The notes beneath the pieces were generated by a model that saw only the letters and a list, made by a program, of their open reading frames with translations, had not been told where the DNA came from and searched no databases. A program made the position numbers and the translations under genes. A stretch of DNA of 64,000 nucleotides from Chlorella sorokiniana. Lineage: Eukaryota > Chlorophyta > Trebouxiophyceae > Chlorellales > Chlorellaceae. The stretch covers positions 62,001 through 126,000 of the forward strand of contig CP084620.1 in NCBI GenBank assembly GCA_025917655.1, given 5' to 3'. Of the stretch, positions 19,101 through 30,246 are shown one piece after another (positions within the stretch are counted from its first letter, which is position 1; every line of letters starts with the position of its first letter).

Positions 19101-20559
19101 CCACGCCCACCGGCTGCTTCAGCACCTGCAGGGGACATGCGACGGGCGGGGGGCAACTCAGAAGGGTGTGCTTCCCGGGCTGTGTTGCAAGACAGGCAAC
19201 ACAGCCTGCGCGTGAGCGGCACCCATGCAAGTGCTGCTGCCCTCCCTGCCGGCAACCGGCGCAGCCGCTTTGGGCAACTGCGCCGCCGCGCTGGGTGTGC
19301 TGGGCGTGCTGGGCGCCCAGGCGCGGGCGCTCTGCTGCCGCCGCCGCGGCCCACCATGAAGCGGCGGTGGCGGTCGGGCGACTCCAGCACGTCCCCGCAC
19401 GTGCGCTTGGCCTCCTCCGCAAACCACTCAATGCTGGCCACGCTGCAGAGAAGGGAGGGTGTTGTGTGTGTGTGTGTGTGTGTATGTGTGTGAGGGGGAG
19501 GGAGGGTGGTGTGCGTGTGTGTATGTGTGAGAGAGAGGGGGCATAGGGGGAGGCACTACTAGTATGCGCCCGAGTTCTCCACCCAGCCAACCAGCCGTGG
19601 CACGCTGGTACACAGGCAATGCGTGGCCCTGCTGACTCGCAACACTCCATGGGACCAAGGCAGCCGCGGATCTGCGCACCCGTTGTCAAACTCGGCGCGC
19701 GCCTCCGCCAGCGGCTTGCCGCTCTCCAGGGTCATCAGGCGGGTAACGTCCTCCTTGGCCGCCACCACCTCGGCGTGCCACCTGCAGGCCGGCAAGCGCA
19801 AGTTGAAGGCCGGAAAAACTTGAGATGGGATGGGAGTGAGAGGCAAGCTGGGGGCAGGGAGAGTGTGGTCGGGGGTAGCCAACAATGGGGTCGGTGCGCC
19901 AGGCTTCCGAGGTTCAACACCCACCCCGTTAAGAAAGACGACTGACAAACCGCACCCAGCAAGCAGTCAGCTGGCTGTCGGTAGTTCGTTCCAGATCTAT
20001 CGGTGCCTGAGCATCCACAGGGCGGGGCTCTCACCGCTTCAGGATGGCCGACCGCTCCTTGGCGGGCCGCTGCCCCCACGTCTCAAACTGCGTGGCAGCC
20101 TCTGCAATCGCCGCCCGCGTCTCGTTCGCGCCGCACATGGGCACCGTGGCAATGGGATTCCCGTGGCTGGGTTGAGGACCTGTGAGCCAGCGGCAAAGGC
20201 GAAACAGATGATCACGCAGGGTGTTCAGGCGAAAGGAGGCTGCAGCGGCAGCAGCGGCAGGGCGGGCCGGCGGCAGGGTTCCTCACCTCGAGCTGCCTGC
20301 CATCGGCTGCCTCGATCCATTGGCCGCCCACGTAGCACTGAGTCTTTAGCAGGGTGCTGTCCTGTATCTGGCCCACCAAGTCGGGGGCTGGAGCGCAGGG
20401 TTGGGGGTCCGATGCTAGCCCCGAAACAAAGCGGGGTGGGATGGTAGACGCAGATGGAGCTGCAAAAGATGCCCGCAGCCCCGCGATCGCGCCTGGGCCG
20501 GGCGCGGTAGCTGCCGCCGACACCAGCAGGCGCCTGCCGCCCCTCAGCAGCCCTGACAT
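16118..20559 (-). CDS. SSADH: succinate-semialdehyde dehydrogenase, mitochondrial type
   Basis: The enzyme oxidises succinic semialdehyde to succinate with NAD(P)+, the last step of the GABA shunt. Reading leftwards from ATG 20559, a basic Ala/Ser-rich presequence ([19 protein letters not shown]) precedes [20 protein letters not shown]. Family blocks then follow in order: [20 protein letters not shown] (near 19110), [27 protein letters not shown] with the general-base Glu (near 18500), [10 protein letters not shown] with the catalytic Cys (near 18175), [17 protein letters not shown] (near 17120), and the end [20 protein letters not shown] down to stop 16118. Around a dozen short exons are used. 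Two exons need one-base corrections at C runs (18531-18536 and 17430-17432) to keep the conserved frame. ALDH-superfamily assignment is certain; SSADH is chosen because N- and C-terminal blocks match that class and targeting fits mitochondria. Confidence 0.9.
17521..17600 (+). repeat. degenerate minisatellite in SSADH intron
   Basis: Four to five imperfect copies of a 16-18-base unit built around ggcagagggtttggg occur in tandem inside an intron. The GGGTTT-like core resembles plant/algal telomere repeats, but the unit length and variation fit a local minisatellite better. Confidence 0.65.
19462..19530 (+). repeat. (GT)n microsatellites in SSADH intron
   Basis: Two GT-rich dinucleotide tracts, about 19462-19492 and 19509-19528, are separated by a G-rich purine stretch. 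Both are intronic, immediately outside the exon encoding [20 protein letters not shown]. Confidence 0.8.
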
Positions 20560-20952
20560 GGTTCGAGAAGATGAAGCGGACAATTGCGAGAGGGCGCTGG
20601 CGGGCGAGGGGCCCTGGAGGCCCCCAAACGCCCCCTGCCGCCGCCTGCCACCTGGGCGGCGCCTGTGCAAAGCAAGCTTTTCTGCATGTTAGCGCTGGAA
20701 ATGAGAGCGCGGGCATGCGACAGGAAGGCGCAGAATGTACCCATCATGCATGCAGGTGAGAACCAGGTTTCCTGAGGGGGCGCCGTGCAGAGCATGCACC
20801 GCACACGCCGCCAGGCTGGCACGGCTGCGGTCCTGCCTCCCCTGCCATGGGCAGCTGTGTTCTTAGGAAACCCAACTTTTCACTTGTATCTCGCATATGA
20901 TTGAAGCGACAGAGACATATGCGACGCTGCGGAGCACAGGGCAGCGGGGAGC
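20560..20952. other. intergenic region between SSADH promoter and SURF6 3' end
   Basis: Both flanking genes run on the minus strand, so the region contains the SSADH 5' leader and promoter next to 20560 and the SURF6-like gene's upstream neighbour boundary. The SURF6-like stop codon is at 20953, so SURF6 transcripts should terminate leftwards within this stretch, overlapping the SSADH promoter. Upstream ATGs in frame with SSADH exist (to about 20670) but MSGLL at 20559 gives the better presequence. Confidence 0.45.
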
Positions 20953-22272
20953 CTATGTGGCGCCGGCGCCACTGCCGCCGGGCCGCTTGGGGGTCTCTAT
21001 GAAGCCCTGCTTGCGCCCCTCGAAGCCCGCACGCAGCAGCTTGTTCTCGCGCTTCTGCTTCCTCTTCTCCTGCTTCGCCTTGATGCGACCGTCGATGTTC
21101 TCACGGCGCCTGCGGCAAGCGGAACAGTGTCAGCAAGCACGCAGCGCTGGCTCACAGCAGCCTCTTGGTAGCTGAGGACAGCGGTAACCCTCCAAACTCA
21201 GCATGCCAGGAAGCCTTTGGCACCGCCAAGGCAAGCGGAAGTGTCACGGCTTGCAGGCGCAAGGCCGCAGACGCCCGCCGCCGCCCGTCCTCACTTGTGC
21301 TGCTTGGCCTGCTGCTGCTCCGCTTGGTGCTGCAGCCGCTCCTTCCACACCTCTGCCTTCTTCGCCTTGATCTTTGCCTCCTGCGGTCGATAGGGCAAAA
21401 AGACACAGAAAAAAGTGTGCCGTGGAAGCAGGTGGGACGAAGTGGGTGGGTGTGCTGCGTGCGCAGGTGGGGTGGAGGCCGCCACAGGAAATGGGGAGGA
21501 GGTGGCACAAAGCCGGGGTGCCAGGCTCCACCGCCGGCAAAACCAGGCCGCACGCTGGTCATTGCAGTGGCTAGTGTGGCTGACTCGCTGCAGAGTTTCG
21601 CCCTCCAAAATCGTGCACAAGAGAAATTGCATCCCCGGCCTGCAGCGTCACTGCAGGAGCACCAGCGTAAGCCCAGCCCCGCGGCGCACCTTCTTGATGC
21701 TCTTCTTCAGCAGGCGGGGGTCGTCGAGCACCCGCTCCCCCTTGGCGCGCTGCAGGGCTGCACCCCACGCCTCCCGCTGCAGCTGGCTCTGCATGCGTGG
21801 TTGTGGAAGGGAGGAGGCTGAGGACCGGGGTGGCGGGGGTCTACTCAAAGCAGCAGAAGCATGCAAGGTGCATGCAGCAAAGAACCGTCCTTGTGGCTCC
21901 CAGGGCAAGCCTTGGTCATGGCTTGTCAAACAGCAGCAACTGGGAGCAAAAAGCGGGAGCAACAGGCAGGCACGCACGCCCCGACATGCAGCGACGGCGC
22001 CGCCGCCACCTCTTGGCAACGCACCTGACCCTCCTGCGAGGCGGCCAGCTCCGCCGCAGCAGCCTGCTTCTCCTCGGCCGCCGCCAGCAGCTGCTGCTTG
22101 GATGCCTTGCGCCGCTTCTTTTGCTGCTGCCGCTGGTCGGCCCCGAAATCGAGCTTGTTGAAGGACAGGCCGCCGTCGTCGGCCTGGCGCCCCCGCTTGC
22201 CCTGCCTGCCCTGCTGCTGCCCGGGCTGCGCCTGCTGCTGCTGCTGATTCCCCTGCTGCGCGGCCTCCCTGC

Positions 22273-22303
<31 letters not shown>

Positions 22304-23286
22304 GGCGGCCGCCTTGCCCACCCTGCGGCGCCCTCGGCCAGAGACGAATCGCGCCACTGCTTGGCCTCGCGCACGCGCTGCTGCTGCTCCTCCGCCTTGC
22401 GCTGCCGCCGCATTTCCTCCAGCTTCTGCTGCAGCCGCTCTCGGAGCTCCTCGCGGCTGGGGGCTTGCCTGCAGCACGTGGGATGGGTGGCGTGGGCAAG
22501 CCAGTGAGAGGGGCAGTACAATGCGCAGCGAGGCATGCCGTGAGGGTCGCTTGGGGCATGCAGTGTGGAAACCAGCATGGCAGTGAAGCACGGCAGGTCG
22601 TCCTGTGCTGCGCTGCAGAGCAGAGTTGACCGCAGGCACACTGGGGAGCAAGCAATGCGGGCAGGCGCACAGTCGAGGTAACCAGCCCTCGCATCAACCC
22701 ATTTGTAAAGTGACTCGCCTTTCGGTATCGCCAGCTGCCCCAGGGCGGTCCCCTGCTGCGCAGGCGGCGGCTCAGCGCCCCCAAACTGCGGCCGATGCTC
22801 GTCGTCGCTGCCGCTGCCGCTGCCGCTGCCAAGCTCCTCGGCATCGCCGTCGCTGTCGCTTCCCTCGGAATCCTCGTTGCCAGGCCCCTGCTGCTGGCGG
22901 GCAGCCGCCGCCGCCGCCTCCTTCTGCAGCGCGAGCGTGCCCTTGGCTTGGTCAGGGTCCAGCTTGCTGCGCTTCGCTGCCTTGTACTGCTGCTTGAAGG
23001 CGGCCTTGGCCTCGTCCCGCGCGCTCTTCTTCATGTACTTCAGGTTTACCTGCGGTACATGCTTCCCAACAGTCAATGCATGCCGACTGCGGGGTCCAGG
23101 AGAGCTGAGCCGCGGCGCAAGCAACAACAGGCAAAGAGGGCCGCCGCTGGACGGCGAGCGCCCGCCCCTGCGCCCGCTCCCTCGCACCCTGTCATCCTGC
23201 CCAGCGTCGAGATAGTACTTGGCGGGCACCAGATCCACCAGAGAATCAAAGAAGCGGCTGTGCGCCGCAAGCTGCTCAGCGTCCAT
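20953..23286 (-). CDS. SURF6: SURF6-like nucleolar ribosome biogenesis protein
   Basis: SURF6 (yeast Rrp14) is a nucleolar RNA-binding protein needed for pre-rRNA processing. From ATG 23286 the product begins MDAEQLAAHSRFFDSLVDLV. A highly basic region follows (LKYMKKSARDEAKAAFKQQY), then an acidic Ser/Asp/Gly patch (near 22800-22870) and REELRERLQQKLEEMRRQRK. A Gln-rich stretch and GLSFNKLDFGADQ come next (about 22170-22140). The conserved C-terminus contains REAWGAALQRAKGERVLDDP, KIKAKKAEVWKERLQHQAEQ and ENIDGRIKAKQEKRKQKREN, ending before stop 20953. Domain order and extreme Lys/Arg content fit the family. One frame change is needed near 22310-22330 beside a CTG run. Catalytic residues are not expected. 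Confidence 0.85.
22279..22303 (+). repeat. CTG tract in SURF6-like gene
   Basis: A run of about eight CTG units reads as CAG on the coding strand and gives the poly-Gln run between the N-terminal and C-terminal parts of the SURF6-like protein. Further short CTG clusters lie around 22210-22250. A frame change occurs next to it. Confidence 0.75.
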
Positions 23287-23666
23287 GGCTGTGGGCAGAG
23301 GCGACCTGAGACCGGGGCACATCCAAAAGAACCCTGCAGGTGCCCAAGATGCAGTCCTCGGCCGTCAAAGCGCTTTGGAAACGGCGGCTCAGAGATGGTC
23401 ACTGCTGCACTCCCGCTACAGCATGCATGAGCAAGCGAGTATGTCGTTCAGGTGTCGGTGGCGATGGTGCACCTCACAGTGTGTTCAGCAGTGTCGTGAG
23501 GCTTGTGTATGCATGACGCGCTGGAAAAACTCGCTGGCTTGCCAGCCCTAATTTCGCTCTTGTGCGAATTCATCGCCGGTCTACCTGTTCATTCGGTTGT
23601 TAATTTTGGTTGATGTATATGTAAAGCTGCAGGTCCTGCCATACCTACCAGCCTCACTCTGTAGCC
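23287..23666. other. divergent intergenic region, shared promoter candidate
   Basis: The SURF6-like gene (-) and the EngB-like gene (+) start at either end of this 380-base gap, making it a likely bidirectional promoter. The part nearest EngB, about 23560-23640, is clearly AT-richer than surrounding DNA. No specific factor site was identified. Confidence 0.5.
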
Positions 23667-26193
23667 ATGTCCCTGTTGCCGCAACTTCTGGGCCTAGCAA
23701 AACACTGCCGGTATGCTTGGGTGAGGACCTCGGCCCATATGGCGCCCGCGGGTCTCCGCACTTGTAGCCCTGCCGCTGCCGGTGGTGGCGGCAGCGGCGG
23801 CTGCGCCCTGCAGCCAGCCACCGCGCACTGCAGTGGCCGAGGTGCAGGTGGGCAGTGCAGGCGCAGCGTGGCAACAGCAGCGGGGCGACGCGGCAACGTG
23901 TTCATGGACGATTCGGCGCCAGCGCGGCGGCGGCAGGGCGATGAAGACTCGCTCAGTTCCGCGGTGCGCTTCTTGAGGGGGCCGGATGTCTTTCCAGTGC
24001 CCAGCTGGCTGGCAGCATGTTTTTTACACCAAGCAGGTTCAATCGCACCAGTTTCAAGTTGTGGCGCCCTGTGCTTGCTGGTCAGGGGTCTTTCGGCGTA
24101 GGCTGACCACCTGTATGCCGCCGGCCACCCCTCTGCTCCCCGCAGCCGCTCTTCGACAGCAGCTGCTTCAATTACGACAGCGAGGAGGAGGACGAGGAGG
24201 GACAGCAGGGACAGGTGCAAGGAGACCGCGCAGAGGGGACCGCGGCAGCGGCGGCGGCACAGCAGCAGCGGCGGCGGGGCGGACGGGGCGGCGTAGCGGC
24301 AGCCGGGAGGCGGCCGGGAGGCGGCGGTGGCGGATGTTGTGCTGCCGCCGCCGCGGGGCGTGCGTGTGAAGACGGCAGAGTTTGTGAAGAGTAGCGTCAA
24401 TGTGGAGCAGTGCCCGCCGGCGCGCTTCCCAGAGTTTGCGGGTGAGCAAGCAAACCAAACCACACGCCGACCTGACCCCTTCAGCAGCATGTGTGCAGCA
24501 GTGCGAGCTTTCCGGTGGCAAGTCTGCTGCAGCGCGCACGCAGCCGCGGCATGCCGCCCGCAAGCGCCGCCCGGCAGCAGCATGCGGCAAGCGCCGTCTG
24601 CAGTGCGGTCCACGCCTGGCCCCCCGCTCCTCAGCACCGTGCCCGGAGCCCAGTGGCCGGCTGCTCTTTCCTGCGCAGCGGGCTGCCTCCCTGCCGTCGC
24701 CTTGCTGCTCAAGCGCCTGCTGCTGGCTCCGCTTGCAGTGATTGGCCGCTCCAACGTCGGCAAGTCCAGCCTAATCAACATGCTGACGGGGCGCAACTCC
24801 CTGGCCATGGTCTCCAAGACGCCAGGTGCGCTGCTGCAGCGGGGCGGGAGCGGGGCGGAGGCCGGAGAGGGAGGGCGCTGGGCGCCGCTGCAGCTGCTGC
24901 GCTGGATCTGGGGAGTCGATGACCGCAGCTGGGATCTGTGCGACCCAGGGAGAGACCTCCGAAGGGGCCCGGCAGTCCAGCGGCGCTGCCCGCTGCTGCA
25001 GCGCTGGCCGTGCGTGTGGTTCTGGACAAGAACCCCGCCCCCTCACACACACTCACTCACAACTGCCGTTCACCCTGCAGGCAAGACGCGGTGCATCAAC
25101 CACTTCCTCATCAACGGCGCATGGTGGCTGGTGGATCTGCCGGGCTACGGGTGGGCTGTGCTGTGCTGTGCTGTGCTGTGCTGTGCTGGGTGCACGTGGC
25201 AGCTCGGATTTTGGATGGGCACGCCTGTTGCGCTCACCCACCCCCTGCTTGCTCTCTGCGCCCATCTCAGCTCTGTCCCGACTCTTCCCGCTCCCTATCT
25301 TTTGCCGCCTGCCCGCCTGACAGCCATGGAGCTTGGGTGCAGCTGTTGACGGTTCACGTCCTGCTGTCCAACGTCCTCTCCTGCCCCCTCCCCGCAGATA
25401 CGCCCGCACCTCCAAAGGCAACGTGGTGGAGTGGAACCGGTTCACCCGCGAATACTTTACGGAGCGCGAGACGCTCGTCACGTGAGCCGACCCCCTGCCG
25501 CCGCTGGTGCTGCCTCGCAGTCGCCCAAGTGTCCTGTGATGAAAGGTTCTGGGATGATCAACAAGCAGGCTTAGTCGCCTTCTCGCCCCCGCCCGTCTCT
25601 GAGCGCGCCCCGCGCCCGCCGCCGCCCCCCCACCCCCTACTCCATCAGAGTGCTGCTGCTGGTGGATGCCTCAATCCCCCCATGGCCCTGGACCTTGCCT
25701 GCGCAGCCTGGTTTGCGGAAGCAGAGGTGGGCCTCCAGTGGTGTTCACTTGTTGTCGTTTGGCTCGGACCTTGGTCCCCCTTCCCACCTGTCTTGCGGAA
25801 TGTTGAAGAGCTGCGCCCTGCCTGCCAGCTCGCCTCCCTCTGCTGCCCGTGCTCTTTGCTGCTCCCTCTGGCCACCCTGCACATGGTGCAATGTAGGCGC
25901 CTTATGCTTGGCGCATAAACCAGTCTTCCATTGTCTCACTCTCGGTTGTGGTGCCTTGCTATCCGCCGCAGATACCCTTCACCCTGGTCTTCACCAAACT
26001 GGACAAGCGCAAGAAGGGCGGCCCGCCAGCCGAGGAGAACATTGCCGCCTTTGAGGAGGCATGCGTGGCGGAGTGCGGCTACGTGCCGCCCGCCATCCTT
26101 ACCAGCTCAAAGAGTGGGAAGGGGCGCAACGAGCTGCTGGCGCACGTGGCGCAGCTGCGCGAGTTCTTCAACAAGACGCACCACGGCATGTGA
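23667..26193 (+). CDS. EngB/YihA-family GTPase, organelle-targeted
   Basis: This is a TrmE-Era-EngA-type circularly conserved GTPase of the EngB family, which assists large ribosomal subunit assembly in bacteria and organelles. The N-terminus (MSLLPQLLGLAKHC, then Ala/Arg/Ser-rich) looks like a transit peptide. A plant-type leader follows (VRVKTAEFVKSSVNVEQCPP). Nucleotide-binding motifs are clear: G1 GRSNVGKSSLINML (24745-24790), G2 region with SKTPGKTRCINHFLI, G3 DLPGYG (25135-25150), G4 TKLD (25996-26007) and G5 TSSKSGKG (26101-26124), with stop at 26193. The exon carrying LLLVDASIPP is out of frame unless one C is added to the C6 run at 25676-25681. A second frame change occurs near 24330 in a GGC-rich stretch. 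Chloroplast and mitochondrial targeting cannot be distinguished by eye. Confidence 0.9.
25155..25188 (+). repeat. (GCTGT)n pentanucleotide repeat
   Basis: About six to seven tandem copies of a five-base unit start just after the exon encoding DLPGYG, at the 5' end of the following intron of the EngB-like gene. The donor site lies directly at the repeat's left edge. Confidence 0.85.
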
Positions 26194-26369
26194 CTGTGTG
26201 GTTGGTTTGCACATTGGAAGAGTGACTGCGCGATTGGTGGTGTGATGCAACATCAGTCCCTCTACGCGATGTTCAAACTCAAGATGCTCAATGGCCACAT
26301 GTGTTAGCACACTTTACTTCAGAACAGTTAAGGGTAGATAGGTACTTGGGCCATGCCTCATGCACATGA

Positions 26370-28113
26370 TCAGCGCGCCTCCGGCGGCAGCGGGCTCGCG
26401 TGATGGTGCACCAGCTTCCACTTGCCGCCCTGCTTCTCAAACACGTTGGTCGCCAGGATCCTGCGGCGTCATAGAAGAGGACGCGCAAGGGCAGGGCCGC
26501 TGGGGGAGGTGGACGGAACTAGCCCCTAGGCACATGGGCACGCGCCGGAAACGTCTGTTGACAGCTGCAAGTTGCTCAGTTGGCAGACCTCCCCTGCCCC
26601 CGCGCAACCTCCACCCACCCACCCACCCATACCTGCCGCGGTTCTCTCCAGTCTCAGTAATCTCCAGGCAGGTCACAAACCCGTGGCTGCAGGGAGCAGC
26701 ACAACGTGAGGCTTGCAATCAGGGGAGGGGTATTGAGGTCCGATCGTCCCTGCCCTCTGTGCCCGACCATCCATGCATGAGCAGGGCAGCTGCTGTGCAG
26801 ACGGCAGCACAGGGACAGGCGGCAAGCTGTTCCTCCTCCTGCGCACACCCATGTGTCTACCACGAAACAGACACAGACGGCATTCAAAGCTCACAACAGT
26901 TTCATTGACAATGTCTGTTGACCCAAAGCATTGAACCACAGCGAACACCGCTAATGTCAAAATCCGCGCACTTGTCTGAGGCGAAGATGCGCACGTCCTC
27001 CACCTCGATCCGCATCCTGGCTGACCCCAGGATGGCCTTCCAGCTCTCCATGACCTGCGCAGCAGGCACAGCCAACAATCGCAAAAAGGTGATGAAGCGG
27101 CAGGCCAGCACATAGCACGCAGGAGTTCCCGGCGCCAGCAGTGGCGCGAACCACCGCTTGGCAGCATCGAGGGCAGCAGTGAGGACAGCCGTGTGTGGGT
27201 GCAAAGCAGCAGCGCCGCGTCGGTCAGCGACGCACCGCCTGCCGCCCGCGATGCAGCCCGCCAGCGGGTGCACGCACTGCACGTGCTCGCCCTTTCCCCA
27301 CACGTCGGCCATGGCCGCCAGGCTGCCGCTCTGCGCTCAGCAGGACGGGGTACAGGCAGAGTTTTGGCGGCGGGCTGGAGTGCAGCAGTGCCCAAGCAGT
27401 GATTAGCGGAGTAATCGTCTGGCCCCTCGCCTGAGGGAGCTCAACGGGCAGCTGCCGCGCTTCAGCCTGCCATGTGCCCAGCAATCTCCCAGAACCCATC
27501 AACAGTTTGTCAGAACCACGAGCCAACCAGCGCCATCCCGACCTAACTCCGGTCGCCAGCCCAGCGTTAGCCCAACGGCAGCACAGTACCACCCCTTAAA
27601 CCCACCCTGAAGGCCTGATAAAGCGGTCGTTGGCCTCCTCCACAGCGTGCCGCGCGTCAAAACGCCGACGCCTGCCCAGCGAGAAGGGGACGGGCAGGGT
27701 AGGGCTTGCTCGAAGGCAGCGGCGTGCACAGGCCACAAGGGCAGTGGGCGGGCCTAGCGCCGCTGCTTGCGGCGGCCACAGGCGGCGGTGCAGCGCATGA
27801 GCACTGTCGACGGGCAGCAGCAGCGGCAGGAGGCAGAGCATGCTCCTCACTGGATCACATCACGCAGCTGCGCCGCAGCTTCATAGTCCTCGTCATCTAT
27901 CGCCTGCTCCAGCCGCTGCTGCAGCTGCGTCAGAGGCACCTCGTCGGTATACAGCACCCGATCCGCATCCGGCAGGCCGCGACAGCGGGACCACAGCGCG
28001 GCGCGGCTGCCGCGCTGCAGCGCGGCCTGCCCAGGACAGCCTCGTCTCCTGCTGGCACACAGCGCGGCGGCGGCAGGGACATTAGATCGGGATGGCAGCA
28101 AGGGCAGAGGCAT
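26370..28113 (-). CDS. UVR-motif plus SnoaL/NTF2-like domain protein
   Basis: Function is unknown. Reading leftwards, the first recognised exon (from 28113) contains a UVR-type helical hairpin motif, LQQRLEQAIDDEDYEAAAQL, as in UvrB/UvrC and several chloroplast proteins. Later exons encode a SnoaL-like (NTF2-fold) domain: AVEEANDRFIRPS (near 27620), MADVWGKGEHVQCVHPLAGC (near 27300), VMESWKAILGSARMRIEVED (near 27030), FVTCLEITETGENRGR (near 26660) and ATNVFEKQGGKWKLVHHHAS down to stop 26370. The fold is usually an open cone with a ligand pocket. Plant proteins pairing these two domains are predicted plastidial, which suggests the same here. The start is uncertain: an upstream exon around 28150-28410 is possible, but joining it in frame by eye gives a stop. 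Confidence 0.75.
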
Positions 28114-28499
28114 TCATCTGCAGACCAGCAACAGCGGCGACGCGAGACTCACCGCCGCGGGGCCATACCCAATGGCTGGGATGGCAATGCAGCTGACATC
28201 TGCTGCTGCAATTTCACATCCCAAGGTGCGTGTTCAATGGGCAACAGGCGCGTCACACGAGCTAAACAGGCCGACATTGTATCGAGCGGCCGATGGGTTG
28301 CTGCAACAAGCCCGGGATATAATTGCAGCGCAAATTGGGTCCAACAGTCGCGGTTTGAAGCGACTGGTGCGCATGAGAAGCTTTCCAGCACCGCCACCTT
28401 TTCGTGTAACAATTCTCCGCGTACGTGCCCTCAAGTGTCTTCGCACAGTCCTAATTGCGTTGTGCCATCCTTGCCTTTCGTTCTCAGCGGTGTACTATC
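28114..28499. other. divergent intergenic region
   Basis: This gap separates the UVR/SnoaL gene (-) from the small secreted-protein gene (+). It may contain a 5' exon of the former (an open minus frame with MSACLARVTRLLPIEH lies at about 28150-28280) and both promoters. No core promoter element was identified. Confidence 0.4.
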
Positions 28500-29336
28500 A
28501 TGCTTCGCGCGACAATCGTCTTCCTGGCATTCGCACTCGCCTCTTTGGTGAGCTTGCGCGGGGGCTGGCGACCCAAGACCTGGCCATAGTCGGACCCACA
28601 GCATGTCATCAGCCGGACGGCGTGCGATCGGCAGTGTGCAGGCTGCCCTGGGCGAATCGCCATGGCGCCCACATTTGAGTTCTTCCCTTCCTTGCAGGCC
28701 CCCGCGCCTCCGAAGCCGGCGCAGATGGCTTGCAGCAGCAGCAACCGGACGGCGCGGGCACAGGCCGGCGCCTGCTGGCTGTGAAAATGGGCGGCGGCGG
28801 CGCCGCCGTGCACGGCAGCATGGGCCTTCAAGAAGCAGCGTCCGCGCGGCTTTGCGTCACGCAGTGCCTGCAGCATGCCTGCATTGCCTGGCACAAGGTG
28901 TACATGGGCGAGGCGGGAAGCAGCCTGGCGGCGGCTGCGGCGGTGCCCGCCACAGCAGCAGACTGCATGCTCCAATGCGGCATGCCAGCCGTGGAGAGCA
29001 GCTGCCTTGCGCAGGTGCGTTGCTGCCGCTGGCACCCACATGCTTGCCCTCAAGTTGGCCGACCTTGCACAACCTGCTTGATGATCTGGCCTGCGTGTTT
29101 TGCGACGGGCATCACGCGCGAGGTTTTCCGCCCACACATCCTTGTGCTTGCCCGAGTTTTGTCGCCTTTTGTCTGAGCGCGGTGCCTATCCCGTTTGTCC
29201 CCCTTGCCTGCAGACGTTCCACCGGGTGCTCAATACCTCCCCGTTGCAGTACAGCTGCAGCAGCGGTTGTGTGGCGGGCCTTCTGCGCTCCGCGTGCGGC
29301 CAGTGCGGCGGCGACGCGGCGGCTGCGCCGCGCTGA
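28500..29336 (+). CDS. small Cys-rich putatively secreted protein
   Basis: I do not recognise this family. The first exon (28500 to about 28547) encodes MLRATIVFLAFALASL, a good signal-peptide core, and ends at a GTGAGC donor. The next exon begins near 28699 after a CAG acceptor. It is open as a Cys-containing reading (LCVTQCLQHACIAWHKVYMG; ADCMLQCGMPAVESSCLAQ), ending near 29013, and the last exon from about 29214 reads TFHRVLNTSPLQYSCSSGCV to a Cys-rich tail and stop 29336. Cysteines come in repeated CxxxC/Cx2-4C spacing, suggesting a disulfide-bonded helical hairpin. The frame of the signal-peptide exon does not join directly to the long second-exon frame. A small extra intron or an indel must be assumed. 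Confidence 0.5.
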
Positions 29337-30246
29337 GGCTTGGCAGCAGCGCGGCTGACGCCGAGTGCCTTGTTGATGCTGCCGTCTGATGGTTGCCTTT
29401 CCCGTCATACATTGCTGATGTCCTGTTGTGGCGGGCCCACGCCTTCCCCTGCTCTTTCGCTGTCCTCACTCACGGTTCATGGCGGGCCCACACCCTGCCG
29501 CCTCTCCTGTTATGATTGGTGCTGATCTGTCCTTTTCATGCCGCGTACCTGTTTCTTTCGCTACACATTTCTTCCCTCCTTTTCAGCTCAACCCGCACTC
29601 ATCCTGCCCTGCTGCCTTCGTGCAGCAATCTTCAGCTGTGTCCCCAGCAACCCAGAGAATAGCCAAACTTTGTGCTACAGATTGTTGTGTGGCTCTTATT
29701 GTATGTGACCTGTCCTGTAAGGCCTAATGCTGACCGTTTAACTTTTGAGTACTTGGCATGACGGCACATGCAGCTGAGGCGGCATGAAGGCGTGCCCCTT
29801 CCGCCAACGCCTGGCCGGTCCTTCTGCCGTTCTCTCGCTGCTCGGCCGTTCAGTTGTCTGCAGTGTATGATGTCGCTCCCCCTTTCAGTGCCTGAGCACA
29901 TCCTACTGCTGCATCCAGCCCAGGCCCCCGACTACTCTCCTGTGCGACATGGTTGCCAGGACAGCGTCATTCCACATAATTTACCAAGATCGGTCAATAC
30001 CGAACAGCTCCTGATCGGTTTGCATACTAGCAAGCATGCAGCTGGTCAGTCATACGCGGGCGGGCAGGTCACGATGCTGCAGGGAAGGGTGATGGCGCTG
30101 AGCGCAGCGCCGCTGTTTCGTTGGTCAAGCTGCCCCCGCCTTTGTCATGTCGCCCCTGCTTCACGCCCTCGCTGCACAGCGCAGGACAGAACCGCAATGT
30201 AAAACAATGGTGAAGGAAACGATGAAGCCAGGTGCAAGGTGACACA
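29337..30246. other. convergent intergenic region with 3' UTRs
   Basis: The region holds the 3' UTR of the small Cys-rich gene (+) and the end of the CDCA7-like gene (-). It is markedly less GC-rich than exons around 29500-29760. A short imperfect duplication built on gcgggcccac occurs near 29431 and 29483. The CDCA7-like gene may have a further terminal exon around 30069-30190. No other gene is supported. Confidence 0.45.
29716..29720 (+). terminator. TGTAA poly(A) signal candidate
   Basis: TGTAA is the usual green-algal polyadenylation signal. This copy lies about 380 bases after the stop codon of the Cys-rich gene, in an AT-richer stretch. Confidence 0.45.
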
